DNA from: Pycnopodia helianthoides
Taxonomy: Eukaryota > Echinodermata > Asteroidea > Forcipulatida > Asteriidae
NCBI GenBank assembly: GCA_032158295.1
Contig: CM063255.1
Location: forward strand, 7,964,094 to 8,028,093
Direction: 5' to 3'
DNA: 64,000 bases
The position numbers and the translations under genes are program-made. The first letter of the stretch is position 1. Each line of letters opens with the position of its first letter. The notes beneath the pieces were generated by a model, which ran no database searches, was not told where the DNA came from, and was given only the letters and a program-made list of their open reading frames with translations. Shown one piece after another: positions 1 through 13,900 of the stretch.

Positions 1-693
1 GATTCAATTTGTTTCACTTTATGAAATAGATCAGAAACATTAAACTACAAAGAAAACACTCTAAGCCTGATTTATAAGTGACTCTTCTAGCATTCATTGC
101 ATGAAACCTTCGAAACCCACATCTAACTTGAAAAATAGCCCAGCACCTCACGTGCACTAAAAACGCATAACAAAATACAGCACCCGAAATGAAATGTTAA
201 TAAAAAGTTATTAGAAAACGAACCTTCACCTCTAATTCTCCTCATTACAAAACAAACAAAGAAACACCCCAACAAAAAAAACGTTTATGTAATATTTTTA
301 GCTTATATTAATTGGTGATTCATGCTTAAATAGAACCGTCAGTTTTAGTTATACCGTATCGGGGATATGTCATTTATTCCATAAGCTTTGCTAATGATAG
401 TACAAAATGTACGCCTGTTGAGACGCTAAGCAATAGCGGTGACAAGATGAAGGGGGGATTTTACGACGATGGTTTATTAGAAGATACCAGGTATTTTGTG
501 ACGTTTACGTTATTCTGAGCATTGCCACAATAGAGAACAAAACACTTTCCCGGCAAGACACCCAGTGTCCCCCCCCCCCAACAAAAAAATAATAATAATT
601 TGGTAACAAAGCATACGATCCGCAATCAACAACCATTGTTGCTTATTTTATTTTATTTACGTTTGTATTTTTTATTTAATAAATGGTGTATAG
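1..693. other. gene-free left edge (5' intron of the plus-strand protease)
   Basis: I see no exon in this stretch. It is AT-rich and must be the intron preceding the exon at 694, which begins at an AG acceptor in splice phase 1, so the upstream coding part of that gene lies outside the window. A C-run followed by A-rich sequence lies near 570-600. Confidence 0.6.
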
Positions 694-3600
694 ATCTGCT
701 CCTTACTGGATCATGTGGCACAAGGCCTGCCTCAGCGTCGCTAGTCAGTTTGCTTGCTCGTATTGTTGGTGGTAATGAGACGGGTGCCACACAGTGGCCT
801 TGGATTGCTTCATTACGAACCGAGGACTCGGATCATTCCTGCGGGGCAACACTTATCAACAATAGATGGCTTGTCACCGCAGCACACTGCGTGTATGTTC
901 ATTTTCCTAAAAATGATAACATGTTATATAACTCACCATCTAGAGACAAATTAAATAACCAAGATTAAAGGCCCTGTACACTATTGGTAAGATCGAAAAA
1001 CACAAATGTTCCCAGATTCACACATAACCTACACGATTTAAAGTGAGTGATGGTAGAAAGGGTTCCTCAAAATATTTCTGCCTAAAATGCTATCGTTTCT
1101 GAGAAATGAGTACAACAATAGTTTTTATCACGCGTGATAAAAACTTGATGTTTGAAAAAACAGAAAACACATAAGGTCTCTTTCCACTATTTTCTTGTGA
1201 CCTCGATGACCAATTGAGCTCAAACTTTCACAGGTTTGTTTGTTCATGCATATGTTGAATCACACAAATCATGAACACTGTCTGTGACTATTTGTCAGCT
1301 CTACCAATCCTGTATAATACCTTTAAACGAACATGAATAATGATCAAGTTTAGAAAAGTAACTCAGCCAGTTTTAAAGACAACAAAAAGTGCACAATTTT
1401 GAGCTGAGTATTTTGAGGTGAGGATTGTTTTACAAGACTGAAATTTCTAGATGAAAATCTCCATAATTCTCCAAACGATGACTACGAGATTCTACCTTGA
1501 TTTTCTAGTCTTTTAGGAGCAATCAGCATTAACGCAAGTCATTGCTATTTCTTTACAGAGGGCATTTCAGCTTTGTAGTGCTCGGCTCTTCATCTTTATA
1601 CACAGCGCAGCCCGGTCGCCTGGAGGTACAGGTAGAGAAAGTGTTTCCGCATCCGTTTTATGATGACGTCAATCTTGACAATGACATAGCACTAATCAAG
1701 CTGAGTTCTCAAGTGCCGTTTGGCGATACCATTCAACCAGTCTGCCTGAATTGGGAGAGAAATGAAACCTCCGTCTTCGACACGTGCTACGCAGCCGGGT
1801 GGGGACTAACAAGTCCACAAGGTGGGAATGAATTACTTATTGGTGAAGAACAATGCAACAATGGGAGGCCTTGACCCGACAGTTTTTAGAGTGCATGCTT
1901 ATCAACGTGAAAAAAACCCTGCATATTCTCATTGACGTCAATGCAACCAGAAAGACACTGGATATTGGGAAACTGACCTGAAGCCTCTTTGGTCTAACAA
2001 AAATTGTTTGTTATTGAAACAGAGGAAGAGAATGATACAGATGATAGAAGTGTGGTTACGATTAAAACTAGCTTTGCTGAGGAATCTTAGGGTCATTAAA
2101 TCTGTAATGAAAATGGGTTTATTTAAGGTTTTTCCGTAATAAGGTTGTGAGGTAAGACTTATCTATAAAGCTTGTCTCATTAGAATAACATTTACATTAC
2201 TTGTGCACAGGATCTATTTCATTTACACTTAAAGAAGTCCAGCTTCCGTTAATTTCCAATGAGGATTGTCAGTATCTGTCCAGCAGCCCCCATATCGTAT
2301 CGACAAATCAGCTTTGTGCAGGGGTCGACGAAGGCGGGAGAGACACATGCCAGGTAATAGAAACTCATTTGAAACGCTGGGTGACAGATAGCGGGCACCG
2401 GGGACGCGCTCCCCAAATTTTCGCCGGATTTGTTTTAATCAGAAAGCAATACTTAAATATAAAATGGTTAAAACTAAATTAAAGTATTATGAGAAAAGCT
2501 AACGCCAATTTGCCTATCGAAGAAATTCGGTTTAAAGATTGTAACAGGTGAGACAGAGGAACAAGACAAAATGAATGGTAGAAGAAGTTGGTTCAAAAAG
2601 AGTTGATGGTGCAAAGGAAATACATAGTGATGAAGTTTGGCAGTATATGGAAAGTAACTAATGTCAATGCATAATATTATATTGTTAAAACTGCCGGAAA
2701 CAATCGAAATAAATTAAACACAATTGACTTAGATTGGGTAAGAAGTAGGCCTAAAGACTGGTACAAAAGAAACAATAGAACCTACATGTAAAACACATCA
2801 TTTTTACAGGTTTAACAAAACTTAACTAAGCAAACCACATGGTGATTAGTTAATCAAGCGGATACACATAACAAAACACTAAATACCTACAGCTTCGTAT
2901 TGATAATTGCAATCAAAAGGATACCTCAACTAGAGATTTTGTACGAGCAATTGTAGGTTATGTAAGTTAGACATGTAGTGAGTTAACAGTTAAACAGTTA
3001 TATGTACAACATCACAGTGTAAATATAAAATGATTTATAAGATTATCTATTAACAAACATCCAGTGCAAACCAGCTTTAAACAAGCCTGTAGAGGGTTAA
3101 AAGTAACATGTTTAGCAACTGGGTGTGCACTTATTCATTTCACGGTTCTGTTCAATCAGGGAGACAGTGGTGGGCCATTGGTTTGTCTTGGTTCAGATGA
3201 CAGTACATGGAGACTAGTGGGCGTGACCAGCAGTGGAAGCCCAACATGCGGAGAACCTCTCTCACCCGGTGTATACACGAGACTATCTCAGTATCTGGAC
3301 TTCATAAGACACACCCTTGCACACGGTAAGAATCGGGCGAAAAGAAGATTTTGCCATTTTGTTCAAAATATATATTTTGTTTCTACTTGTTACTTTTAAC
3401 TGTTTTTGCAAAATGAATGAAGTGATTAAGACAACATACAAACAGAGATCGTTGAATGCACCTTTGCATACGGTACCGGTTGTAGCCTACACGCAAACGC
3501 ATTCAACGATAAACCTTAAACCTTTTTCGTTAAATAAAATCGAACTTACACAAGTTTGTCGACCCGCTGAATCAGTCTAATTCTTTTGGTTGTCTTTTTC

Positions 3601-4345
3601 AGCGATGTCCCGATTGGTTTTTCACAAAAAATCGAACCATCTCAATCCCGATGTAAACTTATATAACATCTATTTCAAAACGGACCCTCCACACACGCGC
3701 GCACGCGCGCAAGGTGGTCCATGTAAGAGAGGAAGTTTTGCAGGGTGAAACAGTATAGATGTTATGGATGCCAACCCTGTAATAAATATATTCATAAACG
3801 AAGTTGACTGAACAAAAAAAAACAGTTTAGTCGGACAAGTCTAACTGTGACCTAAAGGCTGCCCCTGGTACCTCGGGAGATATCAACTTTTCCCTAAAAG
3901 CAAAACAAAACAACAACAACAGCTACTGTTAAAATAAGGCATCTTGTGTTGTCTTTCATTTGTGCTTTATGTCTCTGAACTTCAGTTAAGCTCATTAAGA
4001 GAAATAATTTAGAGACGATATTCGGTGGATTGGCTTGCAACTCTTAAATCAAGGCATTCTTAATATGGTTCAAATTTTATTTTACCAAGCACTATAAGTT
4101 TCTCAGGACAGATATAGCGGCGCAAGAAAAAAAGTAGCTCAGTCACGATCAGATTGCATTCTTAAGACTACGGATGACCATTTATTTAGGTCGCACTTAT
4201 TTTGGCTTATCTTACAGATTTCGATAGCCACTGCTCGAGGGAAGAGTTCGAGTGTAAACATACCAACGACTGTACTGTGGCTCATGCTGTGTGTGACGGT
4301 ACGACTGACTGCCCAGATGGTTCAGATGAACTTTATTGTCCGTAG
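694..4345 (+). CDS. trypsin-like serine protease with C-terminal LDLa domain (3' part of gene)
   Basis: Secreted or membrane-anchored S1-family endopeptidase; only the catalytic part and tail are in the window. Exons: 694-892, 1559-1821, 2211-2353, 3160-3325, 4218-4345. All junctions are GT-AG and the phases agree (1, 2, 1, 0, 1). Exon 1 has the propeptide Cys (SCGTR), the activation site LLAR/IVGG and the His motif TAAHC. Exon 2 has the Asp motif DNDIALIKL and the Cys that pairs with the propeptide. Exon 4 has the Ser motif GDSGGP. The S1 pocket reads Asp189 (GGRDTCQ), Gly216 and Gly226 (SPGVYTRL), which in this family means cleavage after Arg or Lys. All expected disulfide cysteines are seen. 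The LDLa exon is followed in frame by TAG at 4343. A GT at 4342 could instead be a donor, so the exact C-terminus is open. The 5' part (signal, stalk or other domains) is missing. The gene is convergent with the large minus-strand protease. Confidence 0.85.
965..1326. mobile_element. MITE family B, full-length copy
   Basis: A 362-bp non-coding element in intron 1 of the protease. It starts with TTAAAGGCCCTGTACAC and ends ATACCTTTAA, so the outer ends are inverted. A second copy, similar along its whole length, is at 54241-54580 and a partial one is near 52080-52240. Repetition of the same block at unrelated places shows it is mobile or was mobilised. No protein is encoded. Confidence 0.7.
4218..4345 (+). 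CDS. LDLa exon of the plus-strand protease
   Basis: Starts at an AG acceptor in phase 1, joining the protease exon that ends at 3325. Six cysteines and the calcium-binding signature CPDGSDELYC are intact, so this is a complete LDL-receptor class A module of about 40 residues. After the last Cys comes one Pro codon and TAG. If the GT at 4342 is used as a donor the exon would end in phase 2, unlike the phase-1 modules around it, so I prefer the stop. AATAAA motifs near 5706 and 5728 could serve as polyadenylation signals. Confidence 0.75.
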
Positions 4346-7300
4346 ATTCAGGCGTAGATTTCCCTTACACATTACTCGCTGGTTACTTTGTGTAAGTGTG
4401 CTGTTTTATTTGCTCAAAACCTATATTTATTTATATTCCATTTTCTGCTTTATCTGCTGGTTTTTAAGTCATATATATTTTTGTTTAAGTTTTGTTAAAC
4501 AATTGTGTTTTTGTTTTGTTTTCTCCTTGTATTTAAGATTTAAGAATTGTTTTATTTGCGCTCAGCCATATTATTGGATGCACATAACAGATGGGTCGTT
4601 CTTGAAGCGAGATACTTAGTATTGGTTTACTTATTCAAGTGAACCATTTTTTCCTAATATATTCACACAAGCTAATTGTAAGCAGGGAAATACTATATCA
4701 AACGATTCAATGTGGGTGTGCACATTTGGGAGGACACACATCATGTACACGCCTTTCTTAAATGTTTACGCATGACGTCGTCATTGTAATCCAAAACGAG
4801 GCCACAGGCGCAGCGCCAAATGGTGGTCACATATTTTGCGGCTGTAATAGACCCTTCCCATGAAATATGCAAATTGAACATCGCGCGTGCGCACTCTCCC
4901 TACCGGTTGGCAAAATGAGTGAACATCGCGCCTTTTTGCATGGGACTGATGGTGGCGTGACGCACACGCGTTTGTGCGTCTGCCTTGTGCACAACCTATG
5001 GCGTTTGCCAACCAGCAGCGTCTGTACGCATGCGTGAATGTAATTTACATATTTCATGGGAAGGGTTTATTGGTGGGTGAAAAATGGGGCGAGGCTTACT
5101 GGATCGGTGTATTGGTGGCACGGCGCCGGTAGCCTCGTTTTGGATGACATTGCTGACGTCATGTATAAACATTAAGAGACGCGTATGATATATTCGATGT
5201 AGATTCCTTATTGTCCATTACAGGAGCTGAAACAAAAGTCCCCTCACCCAAGCTCTAGGTTAAAATTGTTTACTTATTATCCTTCTTTAAAAGAATGTGA
5301 AGCCTCAGCTGGCATTTCAATGCACACCTTTGAAAGTTATGAACATTTCAATGCTTACACCTTAGAACTTTGTTTCAACATAGATATATACATAGAACAT
5401 CAAGCATGCACAGGCTAACTTTCCAAGTAAATTGGTATTTACTCAACAACAATTTTCTGTATTAAGCTACAAAATAGTATTATATATAGCATTATGAGTA
5501 TATAACAACAAAATTTTAAAAAAAAATGCAATGATAATACATAAACACCAATAAGACGAGTAAAACCAATAGTTAATAACCTTAGGCCTACTTTAATTTG
5601 TCCATAAGATTTTGGCAATACAGTCACACTTATAGCGCATAAAATCACCTCATTTACAAATACAAATTAAAAAATATAATGTGTTTTATCATCGTATTCT
5701 CTAGTATAATAAAAACCTTTACAATATAATAAAAAAGCTAACTTCACCTAGCAGATAACAGCAATTATATGGTTTGTAGAAACTAATGTGTTTCAGTATT
5801 TAAAATCGAGTAAACATAACGGTAACGATTATACTGTGTCCTTTCGTACTGTAAGCCATCCGTACTTTTGCAAGCGCAAAACGTCATAAAATGTGGGGCA
5901 ACAAAATGTAGAATGGGGGAATAACGTTAAGAATCATTCAGTTAGATCATGTATACACAGGGTTCAATTTCATGGCTCTGCTTCTCGTAAACAGAGAACT
6001 GTAAGAATAGTCAATGCATTAATCATTAATAACACGAACACTTTTTTGTGTGCGAGTAACAACTTCATGGTACGAAGCTTATACGCAAGTGCAGACATTT
6101 GCCGCCAATCATGTAACCCTTAGAATTGAGACCACGTGATCTTTTCAGTAGAGAGCAGATCATTATTTGGCAAGTTATGTTCCAATGCGCATGATCGGCG
6201 CGCAAAAGGATTCTCAGTGAAATCCGAGTCCAAGCAACACATGGCAACCATCACGGAGCGGCGATTTTGAAGCAATCTGTATACAACTATACAACCTTGA
6301 ATAGTTTCATGTGAACTACAGGATGGCGTCCATATTGGCGACTTGAATATTTTGTTTAATTGTACTCGGTTTTCCAAGACGCAATGTGGTATGTTTTGAA
6401 GATGGCGCTCGTGCAAACGACCTATTCATCTATCAGCAAAAGTCTCTGAGATTTTCACCTTCGAAAGTCCATTTAACAGTTATACAAAACTAAATGCAAT
6501 CTGAACACGTACATGGATAGACCATCTGTCACCCTTGTTAATAAAAACAAACAAGGACATTGTACATTCCAGGGCATTCCCTGGCACGCAAGATACTAAA
6601 CTGGCCATATGAGAAATTTAAAATGTTGTGTCAGAATTTCCGCATAAATTCGTGAGTTATAAAATCTTAACAGATCAGCCTCCTTTCTTCATATCAACAC
6701 CCGCTGGACCTCTACCCATAGGCCTACACGTACGTGCTGAGACGACAGCCCCATACTCACCCGAAATAAAGTGCTCTCCTCGGCACCCATACGCAAACCC
6801 CACATACACAGATCATTGGTTCTTTACAACGCTAAACAAGCCAAATTGTTAAACAAAGGCACTAAAATAAAGATATTAAAGTTTCCAACACCTATGTTAC
6901 TGGGGATTCGGCGGGGTTAGCACCTCCCTCTGCAACAAAATTCCAAATGCACGTTTCATCTTTCCAAGGACATGTATTAAATCAACAACAATGGTAACTA
7001 TTCTTTAAACTGAGTAAAAATGATAAGTAAAAAAATGATAGACTCTTATTACAAATGATAATACAAAGAGAAAAACTAAACATAATATAGACTAGTAATC
7101 CGAGTTACACTTTAGTGCAAGAAATCAAATTCATTACAAGAGAGTACAATTATGTGTAGTATGATTTTATTCCCCCAAATGCACATTAAAACTGTGTAAA
7201 TTGTAATTTTTGTTATGGGTGGCACTGTACCCCAAAATATGTAACTTGGTTTGCACAAATTTGACATTTTTAACCACAAGTTTAACACCCCTGTTATGAA

Positions 7301-7868
7301 AGACACCTATGTGTGTACTTTATTAGTTTGAATACAACAATTGACATGGGAAATTTGATAGCATTGTAGGCCAGGAACAGATTTCACAGTCTATATATAA
7401 AGTATAAACAAACTCTGGGAACTGACCCCCTTCCCCACCCCCACCCCCCCCCCCTCCGCCAATTATATATATGTGGAACGGTCCTATCTATGATATCCTG
7501 GATGATCAGGTCCCTCAGGGCTTTGCCAGTGAATAAAAACAAGAAACACTTAAAATTTGACAGTTAACACTGGCAACGTTACTCTGTTAAGGGTTTTAAA
7601 GTGCTCAAATACATTTGTTGCAGTACAGGCCCTAGTACAGTTGCCAAGTTCATCTAAATGTGAAAAATCCACAGTTCCAACTTAAACTAGTAAAATAGTT
7701 TTAGAAATACATTACTTCCCCTTTTTATACCAAACCTGCACTTACACACATTTAGTGGAGTCATAGAGAGCTTTTTTATTTGGGGGGTTTTGCTCTACAT
7801 TTTATAATATGTGAACTCCATTAACTAGCCATTAAGAATGTTTGATTTTCATAGAATTTAGTTATTAC
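4346..7868. other. intergenic tail-to-tail region with intron-derived duplicate
   Basis: Lies between the convergent protease genes. From about 5285 on it is largely a diverged copy of intron sequence of the minus-strand gene: 5285-5403 matches 10172-10292, 6440-6620 matches 10365-10545, and 6890-7440 matches parts of 10700-11230 and 24370-24870. By analogy with the other copies a CUB exon would be expected near 4.7 kb on the minus strand, but that place holds the foldback element and I see no CUB sequence. I find no terminal exon for the minus-strand gene here. Confidence 0.5.
4740..5195. mobile_element. large foldback element (palindromic MITE)
   Basis: Both halves are imperfect reverse complements of each other. 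Left TIR around 4769-4803 contains ATCCAAAACGAGGC; the right one around 5133-5165 contains GCCTCGTTTTGGAT. Both carry a GACGTC site, and inner arms also match (CCCTTCCCATGAAATATG at about 4853 against its complement near 5055). The whole unit could fold into one long hairpin. No coding frame in it looks real. Confidence 0.65.
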
Positions 7869-7922
7869 CTGGTGTCGTTTCAGTTGTAAACGTTGGTACT
7901 TCAGTGGAAGGCCCCATGGTTT
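7869..7922 (-). CDS. 54-nt linker exon, copy 3 (possibly orphan)
   Basis: Phase 1-1, coding ETMGPSTEVPTFTTETTPG, with the same acceptor and donor as the copies at 25.15 and 25.82 kb. It is the last exon I can trace. In the other module a CUB exon follows, but here the expected place is occupied by other sequence, so this exon may be a left-over of a duplication and not part of the mature mRNA. Confidence 0.45.
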
Positions 7923-10900
7923 CTTCAAAAGGGAAACAAACAATGATCACAAATGTCAACCATAAAACTGCCTTCTTGTTCTTATTGTTCTAAGTGTGAA
8001 GAATTAGGTTTACGAAGTTGAAAAGGGTAACCCACAGCAAAGATCACCAATGTAAAGCACACTGTCCGTTTTTTTTAAAACTATTTTCTGAAATATCATT
8101 GTTAGTTTTAAAACTTGTTAAATCAATACGTAGGAGATATTAAAGATTGTTCACATCCCTCGTGAAAAATGTGTAAAGCTGTAAAGCAAAAGCTCTTTGT
8201 TTTGCCTAAAAGAAGTAAAACACAAAGAAGTTTTAATCTTGCACTAATCCAGGAAGAAATAAAGAAATACATAGCCTGTTGTGATTTTTCGTCTTACCTT
8301 GTAAGACTTATGATTTTTGCTGTACACTCAATTTTTTTGTTTTTTGATTCATGGCTTTTCTTATTGCTCTGTATTTTACAATTTTATTATTTTACTTTTA
8401 CTGTGTGTACACAGGGCCTTTAGGGATAGCAGTTGTAATACTGATAAGGCTACCCTGTCGAAATAAATCAATTAAACAAAATTAAAGTCACCTGGAAATA
8501 GAATTTTTTTTTAACATAAGAGTGTATGTATATTAACAATAAAACAATTTTTTGAGTAATTGTTTGTGAGGATTTATATGTTAAAAAAATAGATAAAGTT
8601 GTTCGGGGGGTGACTCCGCCCATCCCCTTTTGTGACGTCAATCAAGGCAGACTTCGCCTCGATCGAACATCGACCCCCCTCGAATTTGCTGCGTTTACGT
8701 TGTAAACACACGTGCAAGTAGGTCCCAGTAGTGATCTTGTACGTTTCGAAAAAGGTTTTTTTTCTTGCCTTTTCCGGCCATGCCGACCAGGTGTATTGCT
8801 GCTGTATGCAGCTAAACAACTAATGATGGGGTCAGTCTGCATTTGTTTCCTGCACATCCCAAGAATAAGCGGTTGTGGGCCGCGAAAGTCAGACTAACGA
8901 CGTCGTTTTCGGCGCGATGTGCCAGCCAGTATACGCTAGCTAGTACATGTATACTGTGATGTGGGTGACGTCCGCATACGCACAAATTGTTTTCCAAATA
9001 TCGTGCCTTGATTGACGTCACGAACAGCGCCACCTTGTGTCAAGGTAAAGGGGGGCCTACTCTTAAATTTGTAATTAAAATAAAAACTAATTTTTAAAAA
9101 CCTTAGTTAACTGTTTATTCACATTCCACTCATCAAAATACACATAATAATGACAAAAGCTTTTTTCTTTCAAAATACCACTGCCAGTTGCCTTTAAATA
9201 AATTATAAATTTTACACAGGTACTTAAGTTCTGGCCTAACAAAGTGTATGGTATTTTACCTGTTAGTGAAACGCTGGTCGCTGTCAATGAAAACCCTCTG
9301 TCCGTGACAATCGAGTCAGATGTAAATCTCAGCCACATGACATTTCCAACAGAGAGGCGATCTTTTGGTAAATCAGTGCCAGACCCCTCAAAGATCACGT
9401 TCTCTGTGTAATTACCACCGTTCCCAGCTCGGAAGTAATCATAGCCGCTCTCGGTGGAAAAATTTGAGAAACTTAACAAAATCGTCCAATTCATCTTCGT
9501 CTGAATAATCCAGACCACTTCAATATTATTGGGATAGTTGTCAGGATACAATGGTGACACAATACTCAACGTTTCATTGGGAGAAATGAAGTGTAAAAAT
9601 GGGCCATCTGAAACAAAAAGAACAAACGAAACTAATTAGTTTTGCCCCAAAGCTAATGGATTAATGCTTTAAACTCTTGTACGTTGGCTTGATTTGATTT
9701 GGCAAAGAGAATATATTAAAATACACATAAATAGCAGTAATGAAAAGTAGAAAAATTGCCTTTAATTACAAGAACAAAACAGTACAAGAAAAGATTGTGT
9801 TTGCCGAGGATAGCACAAAGAGTCAATGTGGTCCATTCAGGACACATTCAAAACAGTAAACAAGAAGGACATGAGCAAAAGCAAGCAAATAAAGGACAGG
9901 ACTTTTAAAATAACAAGAAAGCTCAATATATTTGAAGGCCAATGAGCCCAAACTGTAAAAAGAGACAAAAGGTAACAATTTACAACAATATCATGGAGTT
10001 TAATCAAGATTCCTGGAGGAACAAGCCACTTCATTGCCAGTTCTTGAGATGTACTGAAGAAGTGGCGAGCACCAAGTCCTGGAATTGTGTAAGGAGAGGA
10101 GAACGGAAGAAGGAAACACAGGCGTAAGATCAGTCTCTAAGGACAAATGTTATGAAGCCAAGAATGAAATAAAAGAATGTCAAGCCTCAGCTGGTATTTC
10201 AATGCACACCTTTGAAAGTTATGAACATTTCAATGCTTACACCTTAGAATTTTGTTTTACATATGCATACATAGAACATCAAGCATGCCTTAATTGTACT
10301 TTGTTTCACACAATTCAATGTGGAATGTTTTTAAAATTGCGCTCATTCATTGGCCCTTTATCTTTCAGCAAAGTCTCTGAGATTTCCACCTTCCAAGTCC
10401 ATTTAACAGTTATAGAACACTAAATGCAATCTGAACAAGTACTGGTATAGACCATGTCACCCTTGTTCATGAAAAGAGTGACCTTGTACATTCCAGGGCA
10501 TTCCCTGAGATACTAAACTGGCCATATCAGAAATGTTAAATATGCGTCATTATTTTCGCGTAAATGCGTGAGTTACAACAAATTAACAGCCAATCAAGTT
10601 TTCCACCCACACCGCAAACAATTCCACAGATCATCGGTTCCATACACCGCAAAATAAGCAAACTTTTTAGAAAAACATTTAAAAAAATGTATTAAGAATG
10701 CAACAACTATGCTACTGGGGATTCAGCGGGGTAGCAACTCCTTCGGAAACAAACTCCCAATTAAACGTTTCATCTTTTCACAATTTTACAGTTGTATTCA
10801 AAAGTTTGAAACGAGAAAGACATCTGTGTGTGTACTTTATTAGTTTGGATACAACAATTGACATGGGAAATTTGATAGCATTGGTGCATTAAAACCCTTA

Positions 10901-13900
10901 AATGCGGGAGGTACCCAGAGACTTACTAACTGCTGGGCATTGCCAGCAGTGAGTGGCGCCCTCTCCTGTAGTTATAACGTTGTTATACTTCCTTCCATCT
11001 CCCCATGATTTTTTTAACATCTTAGTGACTTATTTACCTGTACAGTTGTTTTTTAGGATTACTTAACATGCTTAAGACAGCTGAACAGATTGTTCCACTT
11101 ATTAGAGGGTTAGATCTGGGTAGCTCAGTGTTTATGTGCAGTGGTATAACAGATTTTGTGTAAATTTGTAGGCCAGGAACAAAATTCACAGCCTATATAT
11201 AAAATATAAACAAACTCTGGGGACTGACCCCCCCCCCCCCCCGCCCATCGTCAATTCCACCCCCTCGCTTCCACTTGCCCCATTCCCACCCAATTGGTCC
11301 AAAATCTTTAGATATACACAACACTACACGCCAAACTACAAAAATACCACTGCGCTCTGAGCCTTATTTCATAGCCCTTCTTTAGACAAACCATGAAACA
11401 AGGTGTTACCAGCCGTCGATTTCACCAAACTCTTCCTAACTTAGGATTAATCTTAGGACTTAGGACGAGTTAACTTCCGTATCCATAGAGGTTAGGACAA
11501 ATTGAACCCATCCTAAGTTAGGACGAGTTACTCATCCTAACTCGAGATAGGATTAATCCTAGCGCTTCGTGAAATCGGCTGCAGGTTCATGATGTTACAT
11601 ACCACACTGTGATTCATCACTCCCATCTGGACAGTCTTGCCGGTAATCACACTTGGACGTCAGGTCGATGCAGAAAATATGTCTGCAGTAAAACTCATCA
11701 GCATTGCAAACATCACCTAGAACCAAAGACCAATGCAGTCATTGCCAAAGGGTAAGGTGTAAAATGTTCCTGACCAGGGGTCCAGAGAGGGGGGCCCAGG
11801 AGATACATCCCACCCGTAAAAATTTACAAAAAAATATACATGTATAGTTATAAACAAGGCACATGATATCAATACTCTTTCCGTAGTTATTGATGATACA
11901 CAGCAGAACGACTCTGTGTAGAGAATGCGGTGAAAAGGGTGACAGTTTTTTTTTAAGTATGTAACCCCCCCCCCCCCCACTGAAAAAGCAATTGAGGTAA
12001 CATTCGCAGGTAATTTCTTTAGCCACCACCCCTTAGTCAAAATCTACTTTACATCTGTAGAATTAAAGTGATACTCCAGTTTACTTATGCATTGGTGTCC
12101 AGCCCTACATAGATCAAAATTGCTCATGGAGGCTGACGTACTTGTGGGGTCAGCGCGGAAAAGATGTTTTGGTCAACATTAAAAAATGCCACCCCCAAAA
12201 AAAACACACTTAAAAAAAGAAGGGGGAAAAACTGAATCTGAGTCTGGCGAGAGCACTTACACCCACTTGTCACTTCACACATGAATTGCATCGAAATAAA
12301 GTGAATGTTCTTCTGTCCAAATAAAGAGAAAGCAAAAGATGCCGAATGGTTGTTTGCATCAAGAAAGGTATGCTTTGCATTCATTTCGACCAACCATAAG
12401 CAAAAAGTCAAGGGAAATACAATATACAAATAATGCTTGTAAGAGAGGATAAGATAGAACATGCAATTGGATACTTTGAAAGCAATTAACCGGAAACTGG
12501 CAATTGAAATGGTGAACGGGTTACAATTTTCCATGTACTTTATACCTTGGTTTTTACATCAATAACCTAGCCTCTGTATAAGAGTGAAACGCAACCATTA
12601 AATGCAAACTAGACTTTGTTCTCGTCATTTTTCAAGTACGAGTATTTATTAATCTTGTTTTCTTTCTTTCTGTGTACTGTTTTGCTTTTTCTGCATAAGA
12701 GAATATTGAAAAAGCTCTCCCCTTCACCTGTTTGAAGAACACTTTGGGCCTTCATAGCGAACCCGTTCCTCGGGGTTGAGATGTATTCGTCAGATGTGAA
12801 ACTCATCCACAATTTATTTCCAATGGAGTGAAAAACGGGGTAACTGCCGTTACCGGACCACTCCAAGAAGCTTCTGCCTGTGAAATCAACACCCTCTCCA
12901 GCTCGGAAATAATCACCGCCAGGGTCAGAATCAAAACTTGAGAAGTTTATCCGCAACGCCCGCCCCGTTTCAGTGGTGATGACCCAAGTGATATCCAGCC
13001 TTAATGGGTAACTCCCAGGGTATGATGGCGAGGTTATATTGACTGCCTCATTAGCAGCAAGGTGAATGCTGTGTGTGGGTTGCCCATCTGGATAGATGAA
13101 TACAATGGTAACAAGATTCATTATTCAAATGATGAAAAATGACACTGCCGCATAAGGGCTCAATTGCATGGACATTAGTTTATGTCTGTTTTGTTTCATG
13201 AACAGAATCTACAATTGATGTTTAATTTACATTTTGTCAGCAGTTTGTTATAAACTGGCCTTTCAAAAGTACTGGGGAACAATTGTCATAAACACTGAGG
13301 AGCCATCAGAAACTTCAGACGAAAATATTCTCAGAAAAATAGTAAATAGTGAAAAAGAAAATCATCTAGTTTTTGCCTTTTTCATACATACCCAAAAATC
13401 ACAAACGAGTCTTTTTCAATACAAACAAATATTTTTTTTTATACATACATAGAGGGTCAGGTGTTGTGTTAATCATAGAGTGGATTTTACAATATGAAAA
13501 AATATATATCAAATACAAAAGTAAACCAAAAATTCATTGTTCAAATGCATGAAGATACCGGGTATAGAGAAACTGTGGTTAAATTACTATCTCAGCAAAC
13601 ATTTCGGAACACAGAACAAGTCAACTGGACCCAAAATATCATTTTGTAGTTTTTAATGGAAATTAGTATCATTTAAATACTTCATGCATCTCACACTTGA
13701 TCACTCTTTTTGTTCTTTCTTTTTTAAATGAGAGATTGCCTAACGTCACAAGGCCAGATGCCACTTTAAGTTAAAAAGCTACACTTGAACTGATTTGGGC
13801 TGTCGTTTTAAAATCATCTGTCACCAGGAGCACATTTCCACCTACTCCTGGGGCTCAAGAGTTACCCCCTTCACAGTATGTGAGGATGTAGTCATGGGTA

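Larger units (their letters stand above)
5285..11230. repeat. dispersed intron duplicates of the CUB/linker module
   Basis: Blocks 5285-5403, 6440-6620, 6650-6850 and 6890-7440 have matching blocks at 10172-10292, 10365-10545, 10560-10660 and 10700-11230, in the same order. Part of the series also matches 24220-24870 beside CUB3 (for example the CACAGATCATCGGTTC block). These are traces of at least two duplications of an exon-plus-intron module inside the protease gene. Confidence 0.7.

Noticed and set aside
4781..5057. Two 76-codon minus-strand frames
   Set aside because: They are products of the palindromic foldback element, not of a gene.
8574..9033. Overlapping minus- and plus-strand frames of 61-81 codons
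   Set aside because: They lie inside the inverted-repeat element at 8631-9024 in an intron; no domain and no conserved motif.
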